Shown here: positions 16,667 through 24,498 of the stretch, in pieces
How the letters are laid out: the number at the start of each line of letters is the position of its first letter
Position numbering within the stretch: the stretch's first letter is position 1
Source of the DNA: Conexibacter woesei Iso977N
Lineage (GTDB): Bacteria > Actinomycetota > Thermoleophilia > Solirubrobacterales > Solirubrobacteraceae
Assembly: GCF_000424625.1 (NCBI RefSeq)
Contig: NZ_AUKG01000001.1
Location: 2,108,001-2,172,000 of the forward strand
Length of the DNA: 64,000 nt
Reading direction: 5' to 3'
Notes under the pieces: generated by a model
What the model was told of the DNA's origin: nothing
Databases searched by the model: none
The model's input: the letters and a program-made list of their open reading frames with translations, nothing else
Position numbers and translations under genes: made by a program

Positions 16667-17663
16667 TCAGCGGTGCTTGACGCCCGGCTGGAAGCCCGGG
16701 GCGGGCGTCGGCTCGGTGATCGCGACGCGGGCCAGCGCGTTGTCCATGGCGTCGATCGTCGCTTGGTCGAGGTCGATGTCGGAGGCCTTGACGTTGTCGA
16801 AGACCTGCTCGGGCCGCGACGCGCCGATGATCGCCGAGGCGACCTCGGGACGGCGCAGGACCCACGCGAGCGCGATCTGCGCGGGCGTGATCCCGAGGCC
16901 GTCGGCGATCGGCAGCAGCTCCTGGACGGCGGCCAGCGCGCGGTCGTCGAGGCGGTTCTTGATGAACGTGGACGGACATCGAGTCGCTCGCCGCGCGCGA
17001 GTCGGCCGGCGGCGCCTCGCCCGGCTTGTACTTGCCGGTCAGCACGCCCTCGGCCAGCGGCGACCACACGACCTGCGAGATGCCGTTCTCCTCGCACAAC
17101 GGGAAGACCTCGCGCTCCGGTCCGCGCCACAGCGCGCTGTACTGCGGCTGCGAGGACACGAACTTGACCGCGCCCTCGACGTCGAGGCCGGCCTGGATCT
17201 GCTCCGGGTCCCACTCCGAGAAGCCGATCGCCCGCGCCTTACCGGAGCGCACGACCTCGCTGAGCGCCTCCATCGTCTCCTCGATCGCGACGCTCGGGTC
17301 CGGGCGGTGGCACTGGTACAGGTCGACGTAGTCGGTCTGCAGGCGTTCCAGCGACGCGTCGATCTGCTTGGCGATCTGGTCGGCGCTGAGCCCGCGGTCG
17401 CTGTCGGACATCGGGAAGTACACCTTGGTCGCCAAGATGTAGGAGTCGCGCGCGTAGTCCTTCAGGATCTCACCCCACGCGGTCTCCGACGCGCCGGTCC
17501 CGTAGATGTTGGCCGTGTCGAAGAACGTGATCCCGGCCTCGAACGCGGCCTTGGTGCACGCCTCGGTGGCGTCGCGTTCGACGCCGCCCGAGTACGTCAG
17601 CCAAGAGCCGAGGGAGATGGTGCTGACCTGGATGTCGGAGTCGCCGAGGTTGCGGAAGCGCAT
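16667..17663 (-). pseudogene. Aldo/keto reductase (Kv-beta-like), frameshifted
   Basis: From ATG at 17663 the frame encodes a normal aldo/keto reductase N-terminus: FRNLGDSDIQVSTISLGSW, FDTANIYGTGASE with the catalytic Asp/Tyr, ATKVYFPM, VDLYQCHRPDP, and WSPLAEGVLTGKYKPGEAPP. At 16971-16979 a one-base insertion (extra C in ATGTCCGTCC) shifts the frame. The adjacent frame continues the protein perfectly (TFIKNRLDDRALAAVQELLP, ALAWVLRRPEVASAIIGASR) and ends with TGA at 16667. Corrected length is about 331 aa. It may be a real mutation or a sequence error. Its 5' end overlaps the upstream hydrolase by 67 nt. Confidence 0.88.
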
Positions 17664-18568
17664 CCTTCCGGCCTACCCAGGCAGCGCTCCAGGAACCCCA
17701 GCTCGCCCGCGACCGCGGCCTCGTGCGCGCTGTCGAACGGCGCGTAGTGGTCGCCCGCCAGCTCCAGCAGCTCGCCGCGCGGCGCGGCCGCGGCGGCCCT
17801 GCGCGCCGGGTCGACGAGCACGCTCGTGTCCCGGTCGCAGACGACGACGAGCAGCGGGCAGGCGATCCGGCGCGCCGCGCGGCCGGGCCGGTAGAGGCCC
17901 AGGCGCAGCGCCGACGCGGCCGCGATCGTCTGCTCCCACGTGGCCGCGAAGCGCCCGTCCGGATCCAGCGCCGCGCCGCCCCGCGCGCCGTCGGGCGTCG
18001 TCAGCGACGCGACCGACCCGCGCGGCCCCGCCAGCGGGATCAGCGCGGCCGGGCGGCGCAGCAGGTGGCGGTTGATGATGTCCTTGGTCGCGCGCGCGTG
18101 CAGGCGCAGCAGCGCGCCGGGCGTCATGTACTTGAAGGCGTTGGGCGCGATCGCGGGACCGTCGGCCAGCGGCGTCTGGGCGATCGCGGCGGCCAGCCGC
18201 GTGTCGTTCGCCGCCACGTTGAGCACGTGGCCGCCGGCCAGCGAGAAGCCCCAGAGCGCCACGCGCTCGGGGTCGACCTCGGGCAGCAGCGTGCGCGCCG
18301 CGCCGATCGCCGCGTGCAGGTCGGCGACCTGGGCGGAGGTCCGGACCACCTGGCGCGGCCTGCCGCCGCTCTCGCCGAAGCCGCGGAAGTCGATCGCCAG
18401 GACGCTGAAGCCGGCGGCCTGGAAGCGCGGCGCGAAGCGGTCGGCCGCGACCTCCTTGGTGACGCCGGTGCCGCCGGCCATGACGACGCAGGCGCCGTTG
18501 GTCCCGGGGTAGTGGAGGGCGGCGCAGGTGGTGTCGCCGCTGGGGAAACGGAGGGGGATGGGGGTCAT
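17597..18568 (-). CDS. Alpha/beta hydrolase
   Basis: 323 aa. The nucleophile elbow GFSLAGGH lies at about residues 107-114. The oxyanion strand (ACVVMAGGTGVTKEV) is near 26-40, and the catalytic His is in GDHYAPF near 283-289. A likely acid is the Asp in VVCDRDTSV. A helical cap sits between. The last 25 or so residues (ASATSATPTSRSAPSPS) are low-complexity because the gene reads into the start of the aldo/keto reductase. Substrate is unknown. It is divergent from an HxlR regulator. Confidence 0.82.
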   Translation of the reverse strand: MTPIPLRFPSGDTTCAALHYPGTNGACVVMAGGTGVTKEVAADRFAPRFQAAGFSVLAIDFRGFGESGGRPRQVVRTSAQVADLHAAIGAARTLLPEVDPERVALWGFSLAGGHVLNVAANDTRLAAAIAQTPLADGPAIAPNAFKYMTPGALLRLHARATKDIINRHLLRRPAALIPLAGPRGSVASLTTPDGARGGAALDPDGRFAATWEQTIAAASALRLGLYRPGRAARRIACPLLVVVCDRDTSVLVDPARRAAAAAPRGELLELAGDHYAPFDSAHEAAVAGELGFLERCLGRPEGCASATSATPTSRSAPSPSALG

Positions 18569-18590
18569 CGGCGTATGGTTGCGCAGGAAA

Positions 18591-18633
18591 ACCAGTTGCT
18601 CTCACGATCCACCGGAGGAGGCGAACCAGTTGC
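18591..18633. repeat. Direct repeat in the hydrolase/HxlR divergent promoter
   Basis: ACCAGTTGC occurs at 18591-18599 and again at 18625-18633, 34 bp apart, on either side of the HxlR ribosome binding site. The first copy is also half of a loose TGGTT/AACCA inverted repeat (18577-18594). These may be operator half-sites for the HxlR protein acting on both genes. Confidence 0.35.
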
Positions 18634-19103
18634 CCAAGGGGAACCACACGCCGACGGCGCCGCCGCGCGACGCGGTCGAGCTGGCGATGGACGTCCTCAG
18701 CGACCGCTGGACGTTCCTGATCCTGCGCGAGGGCTTCTTCGGCGTCCGGCGTTACGGCCAGCTCCAGCGCAACCTCGGCATCGCGCGCAACGTGCTCGCC
18801 GACCGGCTGCGCAAGCTCGTCGAGGACGGGATGTTCGAGAAGGTGCGCTACCGCACCGACCCGGACTGGTACGAGTACCGGCTGACCGAGCGCGCGCTCG
18901 ACCTCTATCCGGTGATCGTCGGGCTGATGCGCTGGGCCGACAAGCACCTGGCGGGCGAGGTCGGGCGGGGCGACGCGATCGCGCTGGAGCTCGTGCACCG
19001 GACGTGCGGCGCGTCGGCCGACCCGTACCTGGCCTGTCGCGCGTGCGGGGAGGAGCTGCACGCGCGCGACGTGGACGCGCGCGTGGTGCCGGCGGCGCGC
19101 TAG
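18630..19103 (+). CDS. HxlR-family transcriptional regulator
   Basis: 157 aa from TTG at 18630, chosen because GGAGGAGG (18614-18621) is at ideal distance. The winged helix spans about 20-105: DVLSDRWTFLILREGFFGVRRYGQLQRNLGIARNVLADRLRKLVEDG, then a wing and TERALDLYPVIVGLMRWAD. The C-terminus adds TCGASADPYLACRACGEEL, a pattern of Cys that could bind metal. HxlR proteins usually sense aldehydes, quinones or electrophiles. It shares its stop codon with the converging SIS gene (CTAG at 19100-19103). Confidence 0.9.
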   Translation: MPKGNHTPTAPPRDAVELAMDVLSDRWTFLILREGFFGVRRYGQLQRNLGIARNVLADRLRKLVEDGMFEKVRYRTDPDWYEYRLTERALDLYPVIVGLMRWADKHLAGEVGRGDAIALELVHRTCGASADPYLACRACGEELHARDVDARVVPAAR

Positions 19104-20062
19104 GGCATCTGGTCCGCGTCGAGGCGGCGGCGCCACCAGGTCGCGGCGGCCAGCTCGGCGACGGTGACGTCGACCAGCGAGGCGACGAGGTCGTCGTCGG
19201 CGTTGTTGTAGGGGATGTGCTGGAGGGCGGCGAGCCCGGGCGCGGGGCGGCCGATCGTGATGACGCGGGAGGCGCGCTGGGTGAGCCAGTCGATCGCCTC
19301 GGCGTCGTAGCGCGAGCCGGAGAACAGGAGCGCCGTGTAGTTGGGGTACTTGTTGAGGTAGACGTCGACGTGGGACCAGTCGCCGGTCTCGGTCGCGGCG
19401 GCGGGGACGCGCGGGCCCTCGCGGAGCATCAGCGCGGACTGCAGCGCGGAGGAGATCCGGGCGGCGGGAGCGATCGTGTAGGTCGTGCGGGCCGGGTCGA
19501 GGTTGGCGAGCAGTGGGTCGAGCCAGTCGCCGCGCGCGTCGAGCAGCGCCTGCTGGGCGGGCGCCGCGGGGCGGAGGCGGTCGGCGTCGATCCCGGCGGC
19601 GAGCAGCAGGACGGCGAGCGTCGCCTGGTAGGTCTTGCACGCGACGCCGCCGGTCTCGTCGCCCGCGTGCAGCGGGACCAGGAGGTCCGCGTGGGCGGCG
19701 AGCCTGCCGCCGTCGGGCGCGTTGGTGATCGCGACCGTGCGGCTGGTGCCGTGGTGGGCGGCGAGGGCGTTGACGGTCTCCTCGGAGTTGCCGGTCGCGC
19801 TGATGCCGATCGCCAGGACGTCGGGGCCGGGGCGTGTCGGGACGTCGGTCGACGCGTACTCGACGACCGCCGCGACGCCGGCGGCGCGCAGGTGCGCGGC
19901 CGCGGTCAGGGCCGCGAAGCGGCTGGAGCCCATGCCGAGCAGGACGACCAGGCGCGCCCTGGCGATCTCGGCGCGCAGCTCGGTCACGTCGGCGGTGGAG
20001 AGGACGCGGTCGAGCGTCGCGGGCTCGTCGAGGACGTCGGCGAGGAAGCCGTCGGGGTTCAT
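19100..20062 (-). CDS. SIS-domain sugar isomerase/deaminase-like protein
   Basis: 320 aa from ATG at 20062, overlapping the kinase stop as ATGA. Two SIS subdomains are visible: LLGMGSSRFAALTAAAHLRAAG with GISATGNSEETVNALAAH in the first half, and SALMLREGPRVPAAATETGDWSHVDVYL in the second. This is the layout of GlmS isomerase halves and of glucosamine-6-phosphate deaminase-like AgaS proteins. Its partner is an amino-sugar-kinase-like gene, so a role in isomerising or deaminating an aminosugar 6-phosphate is the simplest reading. Confidence 0.85.
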   Translation of the reverse strand: MNPDGFLADVLDEPATLDRVLSTADVTELRAEIARARLVVLLGMGSSRFAALTAAAHLRAAGVAAVVEYASTDVPTRPGPDVLAIGISATGNSEETVNALAAHHGTSRTVAITNAPDGGRLAAHADLLVPLHAGDETGGVACKTYQATLAVLLLAAGIDADRLRPAAPAQQALLDARGDWLDPLLANLDPARTTYTIAPAARISSALQSALMLREGPRVPAAATETGDWSHVDVYLNKYPNYTALLFSGSRYDAEAIDWLTQRASRVITIGRPAPGLAALQHIPYNNADDDLVASLVDVTVAELAAATWWRRRLDADQMP

Positions 20063-21264
20063 GGAGGCGTTCCCGGTTGTTGGAGGAGTCGCTGCAGGCC
20101 CGCCTGCGGCGCGTAGGCCCACTCGGGCAGGACGGTGTGCGCGTAGACGAGCTCGCGCAGCTCGGAGACCAGCTCCAGCGCGGCGAGCAGTGCGGGGTCG
20201 GCGGGGGTGCCCGTTGCGTTGTTGTAGGCGTCGAGCGCGGCCTGGGAGGCGGCGGCGATGAAGGCGTCGGGCGCCGCGGCGTCGGCGCGGCGCGCGGCGG
20301 CGGTCCCGATGTGGTCGATCGACCGCAGCAGTGCCGCGAGGTCGCGCAGCGGCGTGTCGGCCCGACGCCGCGCGGCGAGCGGCAGCGTCGGATCGCCCTC
20401 GAGGTCGACGATCAGCGTCCGCTCCGGCGTGCGCAGGAACTGCGCGAAGTGCAAGTCGCCGTGGATCCGCGTCAGCCGCGGCGCGGTGGTCGCGGCGAGG
20501 GCGGCGATGCGGGCGCGCAGCTCCGGTGCCGCGGCGGCGGCCAGCGGCTCCAGCGCGGCGGCGCGCGTCAGGACGCCGAGCGCGTTGGCGTGCCAGCGCG
20601 CGGGGGCGCCCGCGTCGGGGGAGAAGCCGAGGCGCGAGGCGAGCGCGCTGTGCAGCCTGCCGGCGGCGGTGCCGGCCAAGGCGTAGGGGTCGGTGTCGAA
20701 GCGCCCGGAGCGCAGGCCCGCGGCGGCCGCCTCGATCGGCTCCTCCCAGCCGGAGACGGCGCCGGGCACGAACTCCTGCAGCAGCGCGATCGCGGTGTCG
20801 GTGCCGCCCGGCCGGATCCAGTGCAGCGAGCCGCCGAAGGCGGGGACGGGAGCGGTGGTCCCGGCCAGCGCCCCGTTGAGCTCGACCTCGGGGTGCACGC
20901 CGGGCGCGAGCCTGCGGTAGGCCTTCACCAACAACCTGCTGCCGACCGTGACCAGCGTGTTGCTCTGGTCGGTGGATGGGATCGCCTCCGCGTCGCCGTC
21001 GAGCAACCCCTTCAACATGGGGGAGGCGCGCAGCTCGATCCGCCCGTCCGGGCCGTTCAGCGGCGCTCTGCGCAGCAGCTCGGCCCAGCGCAGGTCGTCG
21101 CCGAGGACGAGGTACTGCTCCGGCGGCGCGTCGTCCTCGTAGCCGACCCGCACGACCGCCAGCACGCCCCAGTCGGCGACCGTGCGCACGCCGGCGATCC
21201 GGCGGTGCTTGCCGGCGAACCACCGCGCTGCGCGGAGCGCTTCTACGTCGATCGGGCTTGACAT
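20059..21264 (-). CDS. Maltokinase/glucosamine-kinase-like sugar kinase
   Basis: 401 aa. The N-terminal cap (RAARWFAGKHRRIAGV) is typical of actinobacterial maltokinase-type enzymes. The APH-like kinase domain has the catalytic loop RIHGDLHFAQFLRT at about 283-296 and the metal-binding VDLEGDPTLPL near 304-314. A subset of this family has been shown to be a glucosamine kinase; its genes pair with sugar-isomerase-type genes, which matches the coupled SIS gene here. I infer phosphorylation of glucosamine or a related aminosugar at O6 rather than of maltose, because no trehalose synthase or GlgE gene is nearby. Confidence 0.8.
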   Translation of the reverse strand: MSSPIDVEALRAARWFAGKHRRIAGVRTVADWGVLAVVRVGYEDDAPPEQYLVLGDDLRWAELLRRAPLNGPDGRIELRASPMLKGLLDGDAEAIPSTDQSNTLVTVGSRLLVKAYRRLAPGVHPEVELNGALAGTTAPVPAFGGSLHWIRPGGTDTAIALLQEFVPGAVSGWEEPIEAAAAGLRSGRFDTDPYALAGTAAGRLHSALASRLGFSPDAGAPARWHANALGVLTRAAALEPLAAAAAPELRARIAALAATTAPRLTRIHGDLHFAQFLRTPERTLIVDLEGDPTLPLAARRRADTPLRDLAALLRSIDHIGTAAARRADAAAPDAFIAAASQAALDAYNNATGTPADPALLAALELVSELRELVYAHTVLPEWAYAPQAGLQRLLQQPGTPP

Positions 21265-21332
21265 GAGTTAGCTGATTCCGGTACTTCTGGCGTCGAGAAC
21301 CTTAGATCACGCAACGAGAGCGCGCCAGTCCT

Positions 21333-21815
21333 GTGGAATCCGTGAAACTCGACGACGTCGACAAGGGCATCATCGGTGCCCTGCAGGCCGACGGCCGCCG
21401 ACCCTACAGCCGCATCGCGGCCGACCTCGACGTGTCGGAGTCCGTCGTCCGCTACCGCGCCCAGAAGCTGGAGCAGGCGGGCGTCCTGCAGGTCGTCGGC
21501 ATCGCCGACCCGCTCCGGATCGGCTTCGACCGCATGGCCTTGATCGGCCTCAAGGTCCGGCCGGGCAGCGTCGGCGACGTGTGCGCCGCGGTCACCGCGT
21601 TCCCGGAGACGTCCTACGTCGTCGCGATCGCCGGCTCGTTCGACGTGCTCGTCGAGGTCGTCTGCCGCGACACCGCGCACTTCACCGAGCTGCTCACGCA
21701 GCGCCTGCACCAGGTCGACGGGGTCGTCTCCGCCGAGTCGTTCCTGGTGCTCGAGATCCACAAGATGGCGTACGGCTGGGGTGTCGGCCACGTCGAGACC
21801 ACCATCAACGACTGA
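21333..21815 (+). CDS. AsnC/Lrp-family transcriptional regulator
   Basis: 160 aa from a GTG start. The helix-turn-helix is at about 5-50 (LDDVDKGIIGALQADGRRPYSRIAADLDVSESVVRYRAQKLEQAG). The RAM ligand-binding domain follows at about 68-150, with SYVVAIAGSFDVLVEVVCRD as its signature strand pair. It is the first gene of an apparent operon with a glycosyltransferase, aldehyde dehydrogenase and amine oxidase. It probably senses an amino acid or amine and controls that operon, and possibly the divergent kinase/SIS genes 68 bp away. Confidence 0.92.
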   Translation: MESVKLDDVDKGIIGALQADGRRPYSRIAADLDVSESVVRYRAQKLEQAGVLQVVGIADPLRIGFDRMALIGLKVRPGSVGDVCAAVTAFPETSYVVAIAGSFDVLVEVVCRDTAHFTELLTQRLHQVDGVVSAESFLVLEIHKMAYGWGVGHVETTIND

Positions 21816-21821
21816 AGGCCC

Positions 21822-23096
21822 ATGAGCAAGACCATCATCTTCTTCCCCGAGGGCGCCTACGGCCCGACCAACAACTGCGTCGGGATCGGCGACGTGCTGC
21901 GCAAGCGCGGCCACCGCGTCGTGTTCGTCGTCGAGGAGTCGTTCGCCGGGACCCTGGAGGCCAAGGGCTTCGAGGAGCGGCTGATGCGCCTCGGCCCGCC
22001 GCCGGAGGTCGAGGAGGAGCCCGGCCAGTTCTGGAAGGACTTCATCCGCGAGACCGCGCCGGTCTTCCGCAGGCCGACGTTCGACCAGCTGCGCGAGTTC
22101 ATCGCCCCGACCTTCGAGGCGCTGCTGGACGGCGCGCGCTACGTCGACGAGCGGCTGGCGGAGATCATCGCCGAGGTCCAGCCCGACGTCATCGTGGAGG
22201 ACAACGTCCTGACGTTCCCGGCGATCCTCGCGTCCGGCAGGCCGTGGGTGCGCGTCGTCTCTTGCAACCCGGCCGAGATCAAGGACCCCAACATCGCGCC
22301 CGTGTTCTCCGGCTACCCGGAGGACGACCGCTCGCAGTGGGACGCCTACCGGGCCGAGTACGCGGCGGCGCACGGCGAGCTGCACGCGTCGTTCTCGGCG
22401 TTCTGCGTGGAGCGCGGCGCGCCCGCGCTGCCGGACGGCGAGCTCGTGCACGAGTCGGACTGGCTCAACCTGTACCTCTACCCCGACGCGGTGGACTACC
22501 CGCGCGAGCGGCCGCTGGGCCCGACCTGGCACAACCTCCAGACGAGCGTGCGCGCGACCGACGACGCGTGGGCGGTGCCGTCCGAGCTGGAGGGGAAGCC
22601 GGGCAAGTTGGTGTACCTGTCGCTGGGGTCGCTGGGCAGCGGCGACGTCGAGCTGTTCCAGGGGTTGATCGACTCGATGGCCGACTCCGGCCACCGCGTG
22701 ATCGTCTCCAAGGGCCCGCAGCACGAGCAGGTCCGGTTGCACGACAACATGGTCGGCGCCGAGTTCCTGCCGCAGACGTCGGTGCTGCCGCACGTCGACC
22801 TCGTGATCACCCACGGCGGCAACAACACGGTCACCGAGTCCTTGTACTTCGGCAAGCCGATGGTGTTGCTCCCGCTGTTCTGGGACCAGTACGACAACGC
22901 GCAGCGCATCCACGAGACCGGCTTCGGGCGGCGGCTGGACACGTACGGCCACACGCCGGAGCAGCTGCGCGCCGCGGTCGACGAGCTGCTCGCCGACGAC
23001 GCGCTGGCCGCGCGGCTGGCGTCGGTGTCGCAGGAGTTGCAGGCGGCGCCCGGCACGGTCCGGGCGGCGGACCTGATCGAGCAGCTCGTTGCCTGA
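21822..23096 (+). CDS. GT1-family (MGT/UGT-like) glycosyltransferase
   Basis: 424 aa, starting 6 nt after the regulator. The N-terminal acceptor domain begins with FFPEGAYGPTNNCVGIGDVLRKRGHRVVFV. The donor-binding C-domain has YLSLGSLGSGD at about 265-275 and VDLVITHGGNNTVTESLYFGKPMVLLPLFWDQYDNAQRI near 325-365, which matches the nucleotide-sugar motif of GT1 enzymes that glycosylate small molecules. Its place in an amine-catabolism-like operon is unusual. It overlaps the following gene by 8 nt. Confidence 0.9.
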   Translation: MSKTIIFFPEGAYGPTNNCVGIGDVLRKRGHRVVFVVEESFAGTLEAKGFEERLMRLGPPPEVEEEPGQFWKDFIRETAPVFRRPTFDQLREFIAPTFEALLDGARYVDERLAEIIAEVQPDVIVEDNVLTFPAILASGRPWVRVVSCNPAEIKDPNIAPVFSGYPEDDRSQWDAYRAEYAAAHGELHASFSAFCVERGAPALPDGELVHESDWLNLYLYPDAVDYPRERPLGPTWHNLQTSVRATDDAWAVPSELEGKPGKLVYLSLGSLGSGDVELFQGLIDSMADSGHRVIVSKGPQHEQVRLHDNMVGAEFLPQTSVLPHVDLVITHGGNNTVTESLYFGKPMVLLPLFWDQYDNAQRIHETGFGRRLDTYGHTPEQLRAAVDELLADDALAARLASVSQELQAAPGTVRAADLIEQLVA

Positions 23097-24498
23097 GCCG
23101 CGCGTCCTGGTGAACCCCGCGACCGGCGCCGAGGTGGCGCGGGTCGCGGACTCGAGCGTGGAGGACGTGGACGCGGCGGTGGCCGCGGCGCGGGCCGCGT
23201 TGCCGGGGTGGCGCGGCGCGACGCCGGGCGAGCGCGCCGCCGTGCTGCTGCGCTGGGCTGACCTGATCGATGAGCATGCCGATGAGCTCAGCGAGCTGGA
23301 GGTCGCCGAGACCGGCAGGCCGTGGGCGACGATGCGCGACGGCGAGCTGCCGTTCGCGACCGACAACATCCGCTTCTTCGCGGGCGCGGCGCGGTCGCTG
23401 GCCGGGACCGGCGCGGGGCGCCTGTCGCAGGGCTACACGTCGGTGCTGGCGCGGCGTGCGGTCGGGGTCGTGGGCGCGATCGCGCCCTGGAACTTCCCGC
23501 TGGTGATGGCGGTCTGGAAGCTCGCGCCTGCGCTGGCGGCGGGCTGCACGGTGGTCATCAGGCCCGCACCGGGGACGCCGCGCTCGACGGCGCGCGCGGT
23601 CGAGCTGCTGCTCGAGGCGGGCCTGCCGGAGGGCGCGGCGTCGGCCGTCTTCGGCGACGCCGAGGTCGGCGAGGCGCTGACGCAGCACCCGGACGTGGCG
23701 ATGATCTCGCTGACCGGCTCGACCGAGACCGGGCGGCGGATCCTCGCGGGGACCGCGACACACGGCGTCAAGCGGCTGCACCTGGAGCTGGGCGGCAAGG
23801 CGCCGGTCGTCGTCTTCGGCGACGCCGACGTGGCCGCCGCGGCGGCGGGCGCGACGATGGGCGCGACCTACAACTCGGGTCAGGACTGCACGGCGGCGAC
23901 GCGCGTCTACGCCGAGCGCGCGGTGTACGACGATGTCGTCGAGGCGCTGCGGGAGTCGCTCCGGGCCGTGCGCGTGGGTGACCCGCGGGATCCGGAGACG
24001 CACATCGGGCCGCTGATCTCGCGCGCTCACCGCGACCGGGTCCACGGGTTCGTCGAGCGGACGAGCGGGCGCGTCGTGACCGGCGGCGTCGTGCCGGACG
24101 GGCCGGGCTGGTACTACCCGCCGACCCTTGTCGATGGCCTTGGTCAGCACGACGAGCTGGTGCAGGACGAGGTCTTCGGTCCCGTGCTCGCGGTCCTGCC
24201 GTTCGAGGGCGAGGACGAGGCCATCATGTTGGCCAACGACGTGCGCTACGGGCTGGCGGCGTCGCTGTGGACGCGCGACGTCGCGCGGGCGCTGCGCGTC
24301 GGGCCGGAGCTGGAGTTCGGCGCGGTCTGGGTCAACGACCACCTGCCGCTGGCCAGCGAGGCGCCGCACGGCGGCTTCAAGCAGTCCGGGTTCGGCAAGG
24401 ACCTGTCCGAGGAGGCGTTGTTGGAGTACTCGGTCGTCCAGCACCTGATGGTCAAGCACGCCCAGCCGGTCGTGCACGACGGGTTCCGCCCGGCATGA
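23089..24498 (+). CDS. Aldehyde dehydrogenase (aminoaldehyde/betaine-aldehyde type)
   Basis: 469 aa from a TTG start overlapping the glycosyltransferase. The catalytic Glu is in LELGGKAPVVVFGDADV (about 227-243) and the catalytic Cys in NSGQDCTAATRVY (about 262-274). VGAIAPWNFPLVMAVWKLAPALAAGCTVV and the C-terminal PHGGFKQSGFGKDL are standard. The NSGQDCTA loop is like gamma-aminobutyraldehyde dehydrogenases. With the downstream oxidase it would turn an amine into a carboxylate through an aldehyde. Confidence 0.93.
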   Translation: MPEPRVLVNPATGAEVARVADSSVEDVDAAVAAARAALPGWRGATPGERAAVLLRWADLIDEHADELSELEVAETGRPWATMRDGELPFATDNIRFFAGAARSLAGTGAGRLSQGYTSVLARRAVGVVGAIAPWNFPLVMAVWKLAPALAAGCTVVIRPAPGTPRSTARAVELLLEAGLPEGAASAVFGDAEVGEALTQHPDVAMISLTGSTETGRRILAGTATHGVKRLHLELGGKAPVVVFGDADVAAAAAGATMGATYNSGQDCTAATRVYAERAVYDDVVEALRESLRAVRVGDPRDPETHIGPLISRAHRDRVHGFVERTSGRVVTGGVVPDGPGWYYPPTLVDGLGQHDELVQDEVFGPVLAVLPFEGEDEAIMLANDVRYGLAASLWTRDVARALRVGPELEFGAVWVNDHLPLASEAPHGGFKQSGFGKDLSEEALLEYSVVQHLMVKHAQPVVHDGFRPA

